DNA of 64,000 nucleotides from Rhizophagus irregularis (lineage: Eukaryota > Glomeromycota > Glomeromycetes > Glomerales > Glomeraceae). The translations under genes were made by a program, and so were the position numbers. Under the pieces are notes generated by a model. It worked only from the letters and a program-made list of their open reading frames with translations, had not been told where the DNA came from and did not search any database. The DNA is taken from positions 4,526,001-4,590,000 of the forward strand of contig NC_089443.1 in assembly GCF_026210795.1 (NCBI RefSeq), in the 5' to 3' direction. Positions 1 to 12,194 of the stretch are shown piece by piece; the first letter of the stretch is position 1, and every line of letters begins with the position of its first letter.

Positions 1-972
1 AATAACAATCAAATGATCGAAAAATACTTATCACAAATTATCAATTCTCAAGAAAATCTTAGAAGGATTTTATTTGATTTTTATGAGTTTACTTTGTCAT
101 TGTTATCATTAAAAAATTCCAATTGTTCAAATACATTAAACACAATTGTATTTTGTTATGTTGATTTTAAAAATATAATTGGTTTAATTGAAATATTCAA
201 TCAATTGAATGTTTTAGAATCAATTCATATTATTTTTTGCAAATCTCTAGATACTAAATTTATTTCACAAATTATTAATATTACTAAACCATTTAAATTA
301 AAATCTTTAATTTTCAATAAAATATTACAAATTGAATCATTAATATTGCTAATACAAAAATTTGGTAATAATATAGAAGATTTTGGATTTAGTGGAATAA
401 AGGAATCACAACAATTACCTCAATTACTTGAATCAGTTATAATATATTGTTGCAAAATTAAATTTTTATATTTACCTGGTGAGCTAAATAGTCAGAATAT
501 TAATTTATTATTCAATTTAATTGAAAATATTAAACAGAATCTTAATTACCTTTTAATTGATACTTATGATAGTCATTTGAGTTCAATTATATTACAAAAT
601 TTAGGACAAATTCTTCCCTTTAAATTAGAATATTTGAAATTGAGTCTTGTAATTAATACAAGTGATTTCGAAACATTTTTAAAGAATTCACAAAATATTT
701 TTATTAAAAAATTGGTAATTACCAACAATAGAATAAAAGACGAAATTGAAGATATTTTCCCTTATATAAAGGAATATATTATAAAAAAGAAAAGAGTTAA
801 ATATTTGGCTATTAGAGAAATTAGTACTTGTATCATGGATTGTGATAGTTTGTTTTCTCTGAAAGATAAAGTAGATATATTAAAACTATATGATATTCAA
901 GTTTTAGATTATCATAGTTTATATATTAGTAATGTTGGGAAATTTATTTATGATAACAAATATTTTTATTAA
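1..972 (+). CDS. F-box/LRR-type protein, 3' part only
   Basis: The frame is open from base 1 through four codons before the first Met at 13, so the gene probably begins upstream of the window and only its C-terminal part (about 320 residues) is visible. The protein is rich in Leu, Ile and Asn, with irregular leucine-rich repeats. The segment SQENLR near residue 13 is typical of the LRR half of the expanded F-box family of Glomeromycotina. No F-box is visible; it would lie in the missing N-terminus. In this family the F-box recruits SCF ubiquitin ligase and the LRRs bind the substrate; that role is inferred from the family. It could also be an LRR-only protein. The stop is TAA at 970-972. Confidence 0.6.
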   Translation, partial: NNNQMIEKYLSQIINSQENLRRILFDFYEFTLSLLSLKNSNCSNTLNTIVFCYVDFKNIIGLIEIFNQLNVLESIHIIFCKSLDTKFISQIINITKPFKLKSLIFNKILQIESLILLIQKFGNNIEDFGFSGIKESQQLPQLLESVIIYCCKIKFLYLPGELNSQNINLLFNLIENIKQNLNYLLIDTYDSHLSSIILQNLGQILPFKLEYLKLSLVINTSDFETFLKNSQNIFIKKLVITNNRIKDEIEDIFPYIKEYIIKKKRVKYLAIREISTCIMDCDSLFSLKDKVDILKLYDIQVLDYHSLYISNVGKFIYDNKYFY

Positions 973-3938
973 TATTTAATAATTTTAATAATGCTTTGCG
1001 AAATTTAATGAATTATTAATATTGTTAGTTGATTAGAAAACATCATTCAGAAATTATCTTGAATGTAAGAATTCGTAGTCCTGTGATGGGAGTGTAATCC
1101 TATGTAAGTTCGCGTAAATTTCATAAGAAATTTACAAAAATTAAATTTACACCTCTTCGTATGGTTACGCCTAAAAAATTTCCTGATGATAAATTTCAGT
1201 TTTTTACTTTATATTGAATTAATCTAATTTGCATAATTAGCTCAATAAAGTATTTAAATGCTTTATATATTATACTTGAGAAGAATTAAACACTAAAACT
1301 TTTAAGGATTTAAAAATTATAAGTTCACTTCTTTTATGATATTCTAATTCACTTAGTAGTAAAGATGTAATTTTACTTATGCTTTTACTAGTATATACCA
1401 AAGTATTAGATGCTGAATTATTAAAATTCCGGTTTAATGAAAGAAATGTACATATTTGTGACCTAAAGTTGGCAGATATAATAATTGAAGAGAACTTTTT
1501 GAAAAAAAACAATATTTTGAATTAAAAAATTTTAATGAAAAAATAATAGAATAGTTTAAATATGAATAATAAAATTTGTATAAAGTTCAGGTTCATTGAA
1601 ATATGTAATCAAGTACGTCAGATTTTTGCTTATTATTTACTAGCCTTTGAATTGATGATGTAATGGTAGGTTTAAAATCTTTTTGTGCAATAACTTATTT
1701 AGAGAATGTGTTTGATTTATATAGGAAAATTATATTAGTTAGTCTTTGTTTTTATCTTTTGTTGGTTTAATAATGGTTCACTAAATTTGAATTAAACTTT
1801 AGAGGATTCACCGTTAATTTGGTCTATCTCATGATAAAAAATTTAGTACTACCATATATCCGCGTTGCACACTCTATATGCATCCTCCTTTATGTTTACA
1901 GTTCCTTTTTTACATTTCTTTATTTATCAGAAAGAGACATTTTAAATTATTGCTGAAAAAAAAATCTTTTTTAAAAGAAAAAAGGTAAAACATGTCCACA
2001 AGAATTTTATCCATGTCACGTGACTTAATTTCCCAATTTATTAGCGGATTTACGTCATTTGACCATAATAAATTATGGAAAACCCAGTTCTCTAATTAAT
2101 TTACTACATTGATTACGCAAAATCCGCCGATATGAATTTCTGTATATATAGGCCAAAATCTTTATATCATAAATTGAGAGTTAGAGTCGTATATATGATA
2201 AAAGATTAATTTACTTAAAAAGCATTTATTAATTATGATATTCGTACGTAAATTACAAAATTTAAGATTATTAATAATTTTATTATCTGTTATCAAAACT
2301 TCCTATTCATATCCCGAACATAGAGTAGCGTTTTGTTCACGCACGAGGATATATTGAGACAAAATATGCATTCATAGATATCGATTGAAATGCGACATAC
2401 TATTCATCAAAGACATCTCCAGATTGGTCAATAGGATATAAACTCTCTAATCTCTATACATGTACATTTCATAATGGACCATTTCTTTAGTGGGATGGCT
2501 GGGTAAAAGGAATAAATTGTAACGATATACATATTCATTTAAAAAATGCTGGTTTTGTTATTAAAGATTCTTTAACTTAGATATAGTTTATGGTAAATGT
2601 TATTACTGGGAAAAATAAATCAGATGACTGGTTATTCATGGAAGAATTTCACAGAAGTATTGTAATTGCATTTGCTCTAATAATATATCCTGTAGTAGTG
2701 ATAACATTGCAGCTTGATTAAGATATTATAATAATTTTATTTATATTAATGAAAAGATCAATCTTATACTAATTAAATTTTATAGTTAAATTTATATAAA
2801 AAATATATATAATAAATATTAGTAGTAAAATATCCGATTTAAAATTCGAAAGTAATATTATTGCACCTTTTAGAACTTTAATTGATGATCTAAAAAATAT
2901 AAAATATACACTAGTTTAATAAATAGAAATTTCTCAAAAATCATATGAAAAATTTCAACATATCTTAAATAATTTGGTCAAGTTAATCTATTGTAATAAT
3001 CTCATGTGTTCTCATCCTATTTTAAAAATTAATTTATCCTTCCAAAATAGTCTATAATTATGAAAACAAAGTATGTAAAAAAGAATCGGCATCTTGCTTT
3101 AAAATTTTTGTTTCTCATTTATAAAGGATAATACTGCAATGGTTCCACAATGTTTTCTGATCACTATTTGAATATTTTCATTGAGTTTAATATAAAGCCT
3201 CTTATTATCTAAGTAATTGTAATAGTAAGTACTTTGAAATCGGTACTATGTTATTTTGATAAAATTAAATTGGCTAATAATAATGACTCACAAATGGCTT
3301 AAATAAATTGTGGCTTCAAATTAAAGAATAATCATTATTTATCATGAAACAAAGAAATAAACAAAACATTTAACATCCAACCCGATGTCATACAATATCT
3401 ATATTATCGTACGGTCATGCTTTTATTAAAAAACTTTTTCTCTTACATTCTTATTACCAAAAATTAATTCAAACAATACTACCTTGTAATTATTATATTA
3501 TATTGGTTATTAAACTTTATTATAATTTATATCATTTAAAATATATTTGAAATTTTTTTCAAATTGGAAAGCTTTTTTATGTAACAATATATTACATCAA
3601 AAATTGTATGTAAATGTCGTCCCATCGATGATTACGGAAAATGTAACCAAAAATAGTCAAACATTTTAAAATAATTTACATGTGAAATCAAATTGATGAC
3701 ATTGTACAAGTACCAGTCGTAATACATTTCATTCTACTATATAACATTTTATAGGTGGTTATAGAAATTTTCTTTTATCTGAAAAATTTTACCGATCAAT
3801 TTTTTTTTTATAAAAAAAAAATAGGTTTTAATAAATAAAAACTGCACTACATAATTGTGAAGTTGTTATTCTTATTAGCGCAACTTAACAATTTCAGTAG
3901 TATCTTTAAAATCATACGAACTTTAAACTTTTATATAA
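973..3938. other. intergenic, no gene seen
   Basis: About 3 kb of AT-rich sequence with homopolymer runs. A minus-strand ORF of 80 codons at 1270-1512 has no recognisable domain and begins with a poly-Phe/Lys run, so it was not called. Scattered short open stretches around 2330-2730 look like decayed coding sequence but could not be read through. Confidence 0.5.
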
Positions 3939-4904
3939 ATGACAAATGTATTTAACAACTGCATTTTTTTTTGCAAAAAAAAGAAATTCAAAAAAAAAAA
4001 TAATTAACTTATCAATTGTTTTTCAATTTCATCATGCCAGTCCTCAACATTATCAGAAATTGGACTATCCCAAGAACTTCTTGTTTCGGCTAGGAATTCT
4101 TTGCTCGGACAAGATCCACCTGAAAGAGGAGTCATTCTTGCCGAAAACATCTCACTTGAAAGCTTTCAGAATTTTTGTGAAACTGAACCAAAACTTCCTG
4201 TAAAAATCCGATTAGTTAATGGAACAATTGTAGCCTATGAGGTAACTTTAACTCCCCATGGAAGTGCAGTGTGTAATGTTAATGGATTGGCGTATGATTG
4301 GAGCAAACAACTACTTGGTGCATTTGCGGAAGATCTTATTGTGGGCCCAAATAGCTACTTTATTGCTGACTTAACATTTCGACCAAGACGTCTTCCACCT
4401 CCACCACCCGATCAAGCATGTAACTCATCGGGATATGCTTACCCAAATATGGTAGTTGAAGTCGGCTACATAGAATCAATCCAAAGCTTACATGAACTGG
4501 CGCCATTTTACCTTTCTCAATATACTACGATAATGATTTATCTAGCCATTAAACTATATCCTTCTCATACTCACCAATCTGGTGAACCTGGTGTTAGTCC
4601 AATGGTTGCAATGCTATATCAACGAACAAGCCAAACTCCATATATTCCAACTAGAATAATATCATTTGGGGATGCACCACTCCATAACAGTACGGTGGAT
4701 TTATTTATTAATATGGGTGTTCCTAGTGCTAACTTCACTGGTTTTGGAAGACAAGGAGCACCTCCTTGTAATGCATTTAATTTACCAGTTTATCAGTTAC
4801 CTATTCCTGCTGATGAGATCTTCCATCGTACTCCGAGTATCCTTCCTGATATTGTATTCAATTTGGATTTGTGGAAGGTGCTAGATAGGATAATTAATCC
4901 CTAA
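3939..4904 (+). CDS. Uma2-like (PD-(D/E)XK fold) protein, two exons predicted
   Basis: The long open frame (4008-4904) has no ATG of its own. ATG-ACA-AAT at 3939-3947 followed by a GTATTT donor (3948) and a CAG acceptor (4040) gives an in-frame join, a 93-nt intron and a protein of about 290 residues that begins MTNSSTLSEIG. This splice model is inference. Seen in the protein: PPERGVILAENIS near residue 35, then IADLTFRP, a Pro-rich turn (RRLPPPPPDQ), NMVVEV, and YTTIMIYLAIKLYP. The D...(P)xxVVEV pattern resembles the Uma2/DUF820 nuclease-fold family, which is expanded in Rhizophagus. The ExK-type catalytic residues are not clearly conserved (EVGYIES follows), so nuclease activity is doubtful. 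If the splice is wrong, the gene lacks a start and would be a pseudogene. Confidence 0.55.
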
Positions 4905-5035
4905 GAGTATTAATATATTAAATTTTAATTGTTATGGCTTCTCTTTTATTGAGTACTAATTTTTAAATATATTAATAAAGTAAATAACTGAAGTATAAAT
5001 TTTATTGTTTAAACTTTAAACTAACATAATATAGA

Positions 5036-5535
5036 CTAGCGAGTTTCAAAGGAGAAATAATAACATGAAATCATATTCCGTTGGTTTTTAGATCTCTGTC
5101 TTTCCCATTCAGTATCGTATATTTTGCTGTAATCTATCCAATCACCTTTTTTATCGTAAATAAAAAATTTTCCTATTGTACTATCATATCTTTATCGAGT
5201 GTTCGTTCCCAGCCCAAGATTAAGAATTTTGATAGTACACATCTGTATTAAAGTTTGCCTTTCATACTCATTATCCTCAAAATATCTTTAAATTAGAATG
5301 ATTTCTTACACAGATCCTGTAATCAAAAATATCAATAAAAAGCAACAAATTATCAATTGGTTCTATTTTTCCTAAGAGCTTCCAGACACAAAATGTGAAA
5401 GTTCTAGATTAATTAGTTACAGGCTGAACTCCTTATGGTTCAAATTACATGACTGCGAAGTTTTATAGACTCATTACAATTTCTTTCAAAACTGGACTAG
5501 TTGTTATGCTGCGCAAGTAAATTCACATGTTTATT
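5036..5535 (-). pseudogene. decayed gene of unknown family, copy 1
   Basis: Read on the minus strand, 5191-5036 gives an open tail of about 51 codons (RYDSTIGKFFIYDKKGD then DWIDYSKIYDTEWERQRS) ending at TAG 5036-5038. Further upstream the sequence is interrupted by stops in all frames. The stretch 5197-5530 is clearly similar to 7826-8150, so the two are diverged copies of one ancestral sequence. Shared landmarks are the segments that read GTTCGTTCCCA, ATAGTACACATCTGT and CTTCCAGAC on the plus strand. The family is not recognised. Confidence 0.35.
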
Positions 5536-6339
5536 ATAAACTTATTTAATAAGCTATATAAAATTTTTTATCTTACATACAGTACATGTGAATCTCAAAT
5601 AATAAAAATGTTAAATATTCTTAAAGAACTTTTAATGTGAATTATTGTTATAAGTTATAATCTATTTTTATTTACAATAAACGCGTTTTTTTGTGGATTT
5701 TTTATAATATTAATTTTTTAACACCAATTAAATGAAACGAGACTTGAATGTCTAAGAACGGTCATCTAACAAGTATAAAACACGCGTTTCATACTGCAAA
5801 TATTCTTTATCTTGCATTACGCACTTAGACATGAATTTACATATTTACATTTCACACTTGCTACCTACTAAAATGATGGTTATCGGACTTTTTTTTTAAT
5901 TAGAAATTTAAAAAATCACATTAAAAATCTATAATCATAATTCATCACCAATTCACTATCAACTAAAATAATTTATCAATCTCGATTAGAAAAAGAATAA
6001 TAATATAAATAAGTTGTTTCAAAAAACTAGTATCAATGATACAACGTCAATAAAATGAATTTTATGATGATTCAGTTTTCTATTATAATTTATTTATGAA
6101 TTTTTGAAGTAATGATGGATTTGGATATTAAATTTAAACTTATTTAACAAATTGCAAATGAAAATAAAAATATAGATACTACTTCAATAATTAATATGTA
6201 TTTAATGATGTTTAATTCTTTCTACTTTAATGTAAAAATTGGATGTAAAAGTAATAATATAAACATTTTTATATTTTTTATATAAAACCAGATAAATAGT
6301 CCAATAAATAAAGAATAAATAATAGAATTATCAATCCTC
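5536..6339. other. intergenic, no gene seen
   Basis: AT-rich sequence. The minus-strand ORF 6222-6413 is mostly a low-complexity hydrophobic translation lying in the degenerate 3' flank of the kinase relic, and was not called. Confidence 0.45.
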
Positions 6340-6905
6340 AATAATACATTCAAAACATTGAGTCTCAGTAAGTTTTCAACTTGTATAGTATGCTTGTGGA
6401 TGAGATTGTACAATAAAAGTATTTGCTATTTCTTGTGTTAAAGCTTTGTCTACAAATTCCAGCATATCATTTTCTAACAGAAGATATAATTTCCATCTCT
6501 GCTTACACTATAGTATTCATCAATACTAGTTCATTCAGATATAATATTTTCAAGCATTATTATGGTTGGTCTGTTGGTCTATTAGAAGAATTTGAATCCC
6601 AACATTTTTTCATTAAATCTACATGGCATTTTGGGGTATTTTTTATAATTTCAAGATGTTTCTTATCACAAATACTCAAGTTACGATGATGGTCATGTGC
6701 TTCAAATGGAGGAATTCTCGCATCATTGAAAATTATAAATATCACTTGCTGGACAGCTGGAGTATAAGTTTTTTTCTTAGTATTTCAGGTGCCATATAAG
6801 ACCCACAAATTTCATTAACTTTATATCAGAATCTTGTAAATCACTTATAGGTTTAAAGAATCACCATGAGTTAAATTTGATTCATGGATTACTTTAAGTC
6901 CTAAT
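6340..6905 (-). pseudogene. decayed tyrosine-kinase-like (TKL) protein kinase
   Basis: Minus-strand fragments in several frames line up in the order of a kinase C-lobe. GLKVIHESNLTHGD near 6902-6862 corresponds to the region leading into the catalytic loop. A YMAPEIL-type APE motif lies near 6800-6780. IPPFEAHDHHRNLSICD follows near 6710, then CHVDLMKKCWDSNSSNRPTD near 6600-6560, which is the conserved CW...RP end of TKL kinases. The tail has DMLEFVDKALTQEIANTF and VQSHPQAYYTSRKLTET, the C-terminal extension I associate with the large Rhizophagus kinase family. Frameshifts and stops separate the pieces, and the N-lobe and ATP-binding loop were not found. The copy is dead. Confidence 0.75.
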
Positions 6906-7461
6906 ATAATTTTTTTTTAAAATAATTATAACTTATCTTGCCATTTAAACATAATTATATCAGATAAACATTTTCTCAAACTTCCTTTTTTTTGCATAAA
7001 TCATTACTGTTATATAATTTAAATTATTTGGATCTTGGGTAAATCCAAAAAATTGAATAAATTTTGAAAATGATTTTTTCTGACAATTATAATGATATTT
7101 CCACTATATAAACAATAAAAAATTATTAAATTTTTGCAAAAAGAAAATAAATTTGCTTATTAAATATAAATAATATACCTCATCCAGAAATTTACTATTT
7201 AAACTTTGATTGATTAAGTGAATATATATAAATATATATATATTCAATTTGGTTTCCATTTGGTTATTTTAAAATTTTACTTTACTGAAAATATTTTAAT
7301 AAAATTTTTTTTAATATTTCAACTTTCAATAGTTACTAAAAAGGAATATTTTAACCAAAAGTAGAAATTAAACAAAAAAAAAAATATTTTTTTGGGCCGT
7401 ATTTTTTCCGATTCTGTGTTGAGGAATTTCAACCATATCAAATAAGTATGTCCCGCCATAA
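6906..7461. other. AT-rich intergenic
   Basis: Low-complexity AT-rich sequence including a TA run near 7222-7243. It may hold unreadable remains of the kinase N-lobe. No gene is supported. Confidence 0.4.
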
Positions 7462-7737
7462 GCACAAAAAGTATATACAAAAGTGATCATTTGAATATAT
7501 AAAAATGTATATTCAGATATTAACTTTTGAAAATAACCACTTTTGTTATATTCATATGTATAAAAGTACTAGTCATTTGAATATACAAAAGTTATCATTT
7601 GAAATAGTAGATTTCTAATTAACCAGTAAATTTCTAAATTAAGTAATAAAAATTTTAAACTGGTAGCATATTAATTTTTGTATATTCAAATGATATTTTT
7701 GTATATTCAGATAATAATTTTTGTATACTTTTTGTGC
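7462..7737. mobile_element. MITE-like inverted-repeat element with 5-bp target duplication
   Basis: The ends are imperfect terminal inverted repeats: GCACAAAAAGTATATACAAA on the left, and on the right the complement of GCACAAAAAGTATACAAAAA. The repeats continue inward for some 60 bp with internal CATTTGAATATA motifs. The element is flanked on both sides by CATAA (7457-7461 and 7738-7742), a perfect 5-bp target duplication. It has no coding capacity. The superfamily is not assigned. Confidence 0.75.
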
Positions 7738-7825
7738 CATAAATAAGTAGTCACTTTTCTATAGTATACCAGTATTTTACTCCAATTAAATTGATAAATA
7801 AATGTAAAAATTTCTCATATATTTA

Positions 7826-8150
7826 CCAAATGTTCGTTCCCACCTCAGGATTAAGAATTTCGATAGTACACATCTGTTCTAAAGTATATACACCTTTCGA
7901 ATTAATTATCCTCAAAAATATTGACGATAACAAAGTAATATCCGAGTCCGGGCATGATTGAGCCTGTAATCAAAGATATATTAATAAAAAGCACAAAATC
8001 ATCAATAGATTCCATTTTTACCACTTCCAGACGCAAAGCGTTACACATTGTTAACCGGTTAAATTCATGGTTCAATATTATACGATTTCAGAGCTTTAAA
8101 AGACTCGTTAATTGATGCAAATTCCGATAGGTAGTAATGTCTGTTATGCC
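7826..8150 (-). pseudogene. decayed gene of unknown family, copy 2
   Basis: Diverged repeat of 5197-5530, lying just after the inverted-repeat element. The reading frame is broken throughout. Where copy 1 continues into an open tail, this copy reads GTAAATATATG after the shared block, so the shared part may be an exon end followed by an intron donor. Function unknown. Confidence 0.3.
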
Positions 8151-9068
8151 CGTTCAATTTATTTGATCATTGGTGAAATTTCTGCACCTCTGTAGTGTAG
8201 ACCGACACGTGCGGAAACTTGTAGGCCTAATAATAACATAGGAAAACCATTTCCTATGATCATGATGATCAAAAATGGCCGTATTTCAAGCATGATATGC
8301 TCAGTGAAATTTATAGTTTATTGTGCGGATAACGGAACAATTATTTATAATCAACTAAAGAAATGAAACTCTTTTATACTCGATTCCTTTGCAATGAAAT
8401 ATAGAAATTTAACCAAGTTTTATTAAGCCCGAATAAAAATTACGTTATCTCATTCTTCCAAATAGTGCATTATTAACCTTCGTTTTACCTTCGTTTATAA
8501 GTATGAATTTCGTCGATTGATAGCTTAATGGTCTAATATTTATTAATACTTTGGCGCAAAAAAAAACTATTGCAATTTGACGATATATTTTTATGATAAT
8601 TCAAATAGTCCTTCGTGACGATTATTAGAAGAAATGCTTATCAAAGTTGCAATAGTGATCACTGGAATTATCTGTTAGAGTGTAAATGATTTAAAAATAA
8701 ATTATACCATATATGTATTTATTTAATAATTTTTAGTGATTATTTTAACCATTTTCATGCTAGTTACTTTCCAAAATTGATAATTTATAAACTTTGTGGC
8801 TGAATTATTACAAATGAAATTTAAGCTTAAGTAATATATTTAAGTGCTGACTAAAATTTTAGTTAAACTATATTGAGTTATTATACAAAAATAAATCAAA
8901 ATTTCTTGAAAAAATAATAAGCTTATCTAATTAATATTATAGTTTTATGAGTACTTGGTTACGGCTAAAATTTAAAAGATCGTCTTATCATATTTTATTT
9001 ATAACCATATCATATAATAAGCAAACATATTGTAAATTTCAAAAATATTTAAATTTAATTATGAATGA
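8151..9068. other. intergenic, no gene seen
   Basis: AT-rich sequence before the segmental duplication; no open frame or RNA gene is supported. Confidence 0.45.
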
Positions 9069-9353
9069 TAATGATAATGGATCCCCCTAGATTAAATTTA
9101 ATAAAAGTATTAAATATTTAATTAATGAAGGAATTATGTCTAAAATTTATAATATATTATTATGTTATTATGTTATTATGTTATTATCATCAATTCAAAA
9201 ATGGTGCATAATGAGATCCCGAGGTTGGCATAACAAATAATATACCTTCAAATTAATTTAGACGAATAATTAAGTTAAAATTATAAATTCTAAATATAAA
9301 CTCTCATAATTATACTTTCAAAATAAAAATATCGTGAATTTAATCTTAATTCA

Positions 9354-9424
9354 GGCCGGAATTAATGATTTATAATTTCGGCCGGAGTTAATGAATTTTA
9401 AGTCGATCAATTTAATTAATCCAG
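9354..9424. repeat. GGCCGGA(A/G)TTA repeat motif
   Basis: Two copies of GGCCGGA(A/G)TTAATGA lie here, and the same block recurs in unit B near 13234-13300. Related GGCC(A/G)GAATT motifs occur at 32812-32960, 42925-43020 and 45365-45410, so this is a dispersed repeat and not a gene-specific control site. Confidence 0.5.
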
Positions 9425-9726
9425 TCTAATGTTAATTGGAAATAGGCTTTTGGTCATGCATGAATGAACGTGAGGTAATCTTGAGGTCAGAAAAAATTTT
9501 ACCGATTTCTTGCATTAACCAAATTTAGTATTATACCAGCCCTCCCCAATATTTTTTTTATCTAAATTTATTCCGATTTCAGTTACGCCTGTTACGCCTT
9601 GTAACGTTCGATTAAAAAGAACCAGATTTTCATGGCTTTTATTAAAATTCTAACGTTCTTTCACTCGTTTATTAAAAAAATTATTTTTATTTTTTTTTTA
9701 ATATAAATTTTTTTTTTTTTTTTGAG

Positions 9727-10693
9727 ATGACCGATCAAAAACCCATTATTCTTTGGGCTCATGCCAGATCACTTTCTACGGTTTTTGAACGTCCATTCCT
9801 TCAACTTCGTCAAGAATTTCATGTTATTCATGAACCTTTCGTTCCAATTGGTCTTGCTTATCAAGCCAATAACTTCGAATTTTTAGATAATATTCAACCA
9901 CCTAAACCTACTGATCCGATTACTTTTGCGCATCATTTTACACCCACCCTTAATGAAATACTTAAACCACGTTATTATAATGGAGATGAAACGAAACCGT
10001 TAAGAGCTTTTGTAAAAGATTTAGCAACAATTTTTTATCATGCATCACAAGGAAATCAACTTCAATCCAAAGAAATTCTCTTAAAATTTAAACATACATT
10101 CTTAATTCGTAATCCAGAAAAATCGATTAAATCTTATTATAGAGCGGCGAACGCTACATATAAAGCTTGGGACGAAGCCGACGTATCTGAATCTAAAAGG
10201 CTTGACCTTTTTTCGGCCGATTCTATTGGAATCAAAGAATCAAGAGCTCTTTACGATTTAATTAAAAATTTAACCGAGGAAGAAATTGCCTTGGTAGATG
10301 CTGATGATTTAGTTCGAGAACCAGAGAAAGTTTTAAGAAAATATTGTGAGATGGTTGGAGTGGAATTTAAGAAAGAGATGCTCGCATGGAAAGCTGAAAA
10401 AATCAAACGTTGGGACGTAAAAATGGCAGATATGTATCATGTACCAGATTTATATAATATATGGCACAGGTATTAAAAAAAAAATTTTTTTTTTTCCTTC
10501 TTAATACTTATTATTATACATATTACTAAAATTCATAAAACAAATCAGGAATGCGTCGCAAAGTACTGGATTTAATTCAGTCAGTCATGTCAGTCATGAG
10601 AAGGAAATCGAGTATCCACGATATGTTTATGACATAATAGCCGAAAACGTACCTCATTATGAGTATTTACGTCAACATAAAATTAACGTTTAA
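9727..10693 (+). CDS. sulfotransferase-like P-loop protein, copy A
   Basis: Exon 1 is 9727-10469 and exon 2 is 10549-10693, giving 295 residues. The 79-nt intron (GTATTA...ATCAG, with a TACTAAA branch-like site) is supported by the second gene copy, where the same junction restores the same C-terminus. Residues 8-22 (ILWAHARSLSTVFER) form a 5'-phosphosulfate-binding-type P-loop and FLIRNPEKSIKSYY near residue 125 resembles the 3'-phosphate-binding motif of sulfotransferases. The family is often annotated as a P-loop sulfotransferase-like protein; the substrate is unknown. A 9-nt tandem duplication in exon 2 makes VSHVSHEKE where copy B has VSHEKE. No signal peptide, so probably cytosolic. A poly-T tract ends four bases before the ATG. 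Confidence 0.85.
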
Positions 10694-11469
10694 TTCGATT
10701 GTTTACATGCGGTTTAAATTTTTTAAGGAATTACTGTGTATTTTTTTGTGGTTTAAAACATAAGAGTTTTATATTAATATACATGATAATTTTATATTTT
10801 TTTTTTTATTTTTATATGGTGAAGTTTTTCTTAAGAAATTTTAGGTTTTTATTATAATATGTACTATTAATTCTCTATGCGAAATAAATATCAATATGAA
10901 TAAATATAAGTAGTGAATAAAGGGAATTTTATCTTTTTAACAAATTTTCGGTATTACCAATTTTTGATTTAATAATTGTCAACATAAGACATTATTTAAT
11001 AAATTTCTAACAATAAATCATTTCATAATATCTTTAAGGAAAATTAATGGAAATTTCTATTTATATTAAAAAAAAAAAGTCTTTTTGTGTTTAGAAAAAA
11101 AAACCATTAGAAAAAAAAATGGTTAGAACGTAATTGGTACACAATCTCTTCTCTTTGCCGTTAATGACGTTTTTAATGATCAAGCTAGATATATTATTTT
11201 TATGAAAGAATTTAATGAATACTGGATTATTATCTCATTTTACGTATATTTAAAAAATAGATACATATTTTTACAAAATTTCATATAATAGACTAATGAA
11301 ATAGATTGTTATTACTACTTAATACTTACCCATATATATCAATTATTTGAGACGTGACTAGAACATCTGATCGCAATAAATCTATCACCGTATATTATGT
11401 CATTGATTTCTTGGATTTGAATTCACAAATTCACAATTACTCTAAATTAACTGCGCAAATTAAAAGATT
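10694..11469. other. 3' flank of sulfotransferase-like gene
   Basis: Non-coding, AT-rich, and conserved with 14529-15340 as part of the segmental duplication. No further gene is seen. Confidence 0.6.
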
Positions 11470-11574
11470 GCCCGGTTAGTTCAGTCGTTAGAATATCACA
11501 TATTAATATTAAATAAAATAAAAAATATTAAATATTAAGTCGTGAAGACGCGGGTTCAACTCCTGCACTGGGCT
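11470..11574 (+). tRNA. tRNA-like gene with AT-rich insert, copy A; isotype unresolved
   Basis: The acceptor stem pairs fully (GCCCGGT with ACTGGGC). The D arm is GTTC-AGTCGTTA-GAAT and the T arm is GCGGG-TTCAACT-CCTGC. A-box (TAGTTCAGTCGTTAGA) and B-box (GGTTCAACTCC) are present, and a run of T follows as a Pol III terminator. The anticodon stem is TCAC paired with GTGA. The loop is replaced by about 41 nt of AT-rich sequence that pairs with itself (TTAATATT with AATATTAA). No cut at the standard 37/38 intron site gives a loop with T at position 33, so the anticodon cannot be read. It may be a tRNA with an unusual intron or a tRNA pseudogene. Confidence 0.6.
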
Positions 11575-12194
11575 TTCATTTTTTTTTGTATTAATAGACT
11601 TTTAATCAGTATTACATCATTACAATATAATGAATTTCTAGAATAATTAATTTTATGAAGCCAAACATAGATCATGTAAAATTATGTTAATTTAGAGTGT
11701 GTGAAGTGTTATCATGTATTTGATTGTAAAAGTTGCGTGGGATTACAAGGCGCAATTGCGTAGATAAAACGTTGTGTGTTACTATTATTGACTCTCGTGT
11801 AAATATTTTAAGAAATTATAGATATCATGGTTTATTACTGGAAATGTCTTTGAGGATTTAATTATTATAAAACTATATCATTGATATTTTTCTATTAATC
11901 TAGGTTATGATTCAAAATCTCCATCTAAGATTAATACTCAAAGTTATCATATGAATATTGTAAATTACTAAATTATATATAAATATAATTACATTTAAAC
12001 TACAAGTACAAGCTATATTACAAGCTAAATTACAGTAAAATTTGATGTTGAAATGGTCAAATTTTTATGATGAAGAGAGGAAGAGTATCCGGATCATTTT
12101 CCAGATAAATTCAAGATCTAAATTATTGATATATTATTTTTAGAAAAAAGTTATGTTCTTGGTTTAATATAAAAATTTAATTTTTTGATATATC
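11575..12194. other. intergenic, within duplication unit A
   Basis: Collinear with 15448-16068 and non-coding. Nothing further is seen. Confidence 0.55.

Noticed and set aside
1270-1512. Minus-strand 80-codon ORF
   Set aside because: Starts with a poly-Phe/Lys run, has no recognisable domain and no paralogue in the window; probably chance in AT-rich DNA.
3946-4203. Plus ORF overlapping the Uma2-like gene in another frame
   Set aside because: Translation of the predicted intron and a shifted frame of exon 2; the other frame carries the recognisable protein.
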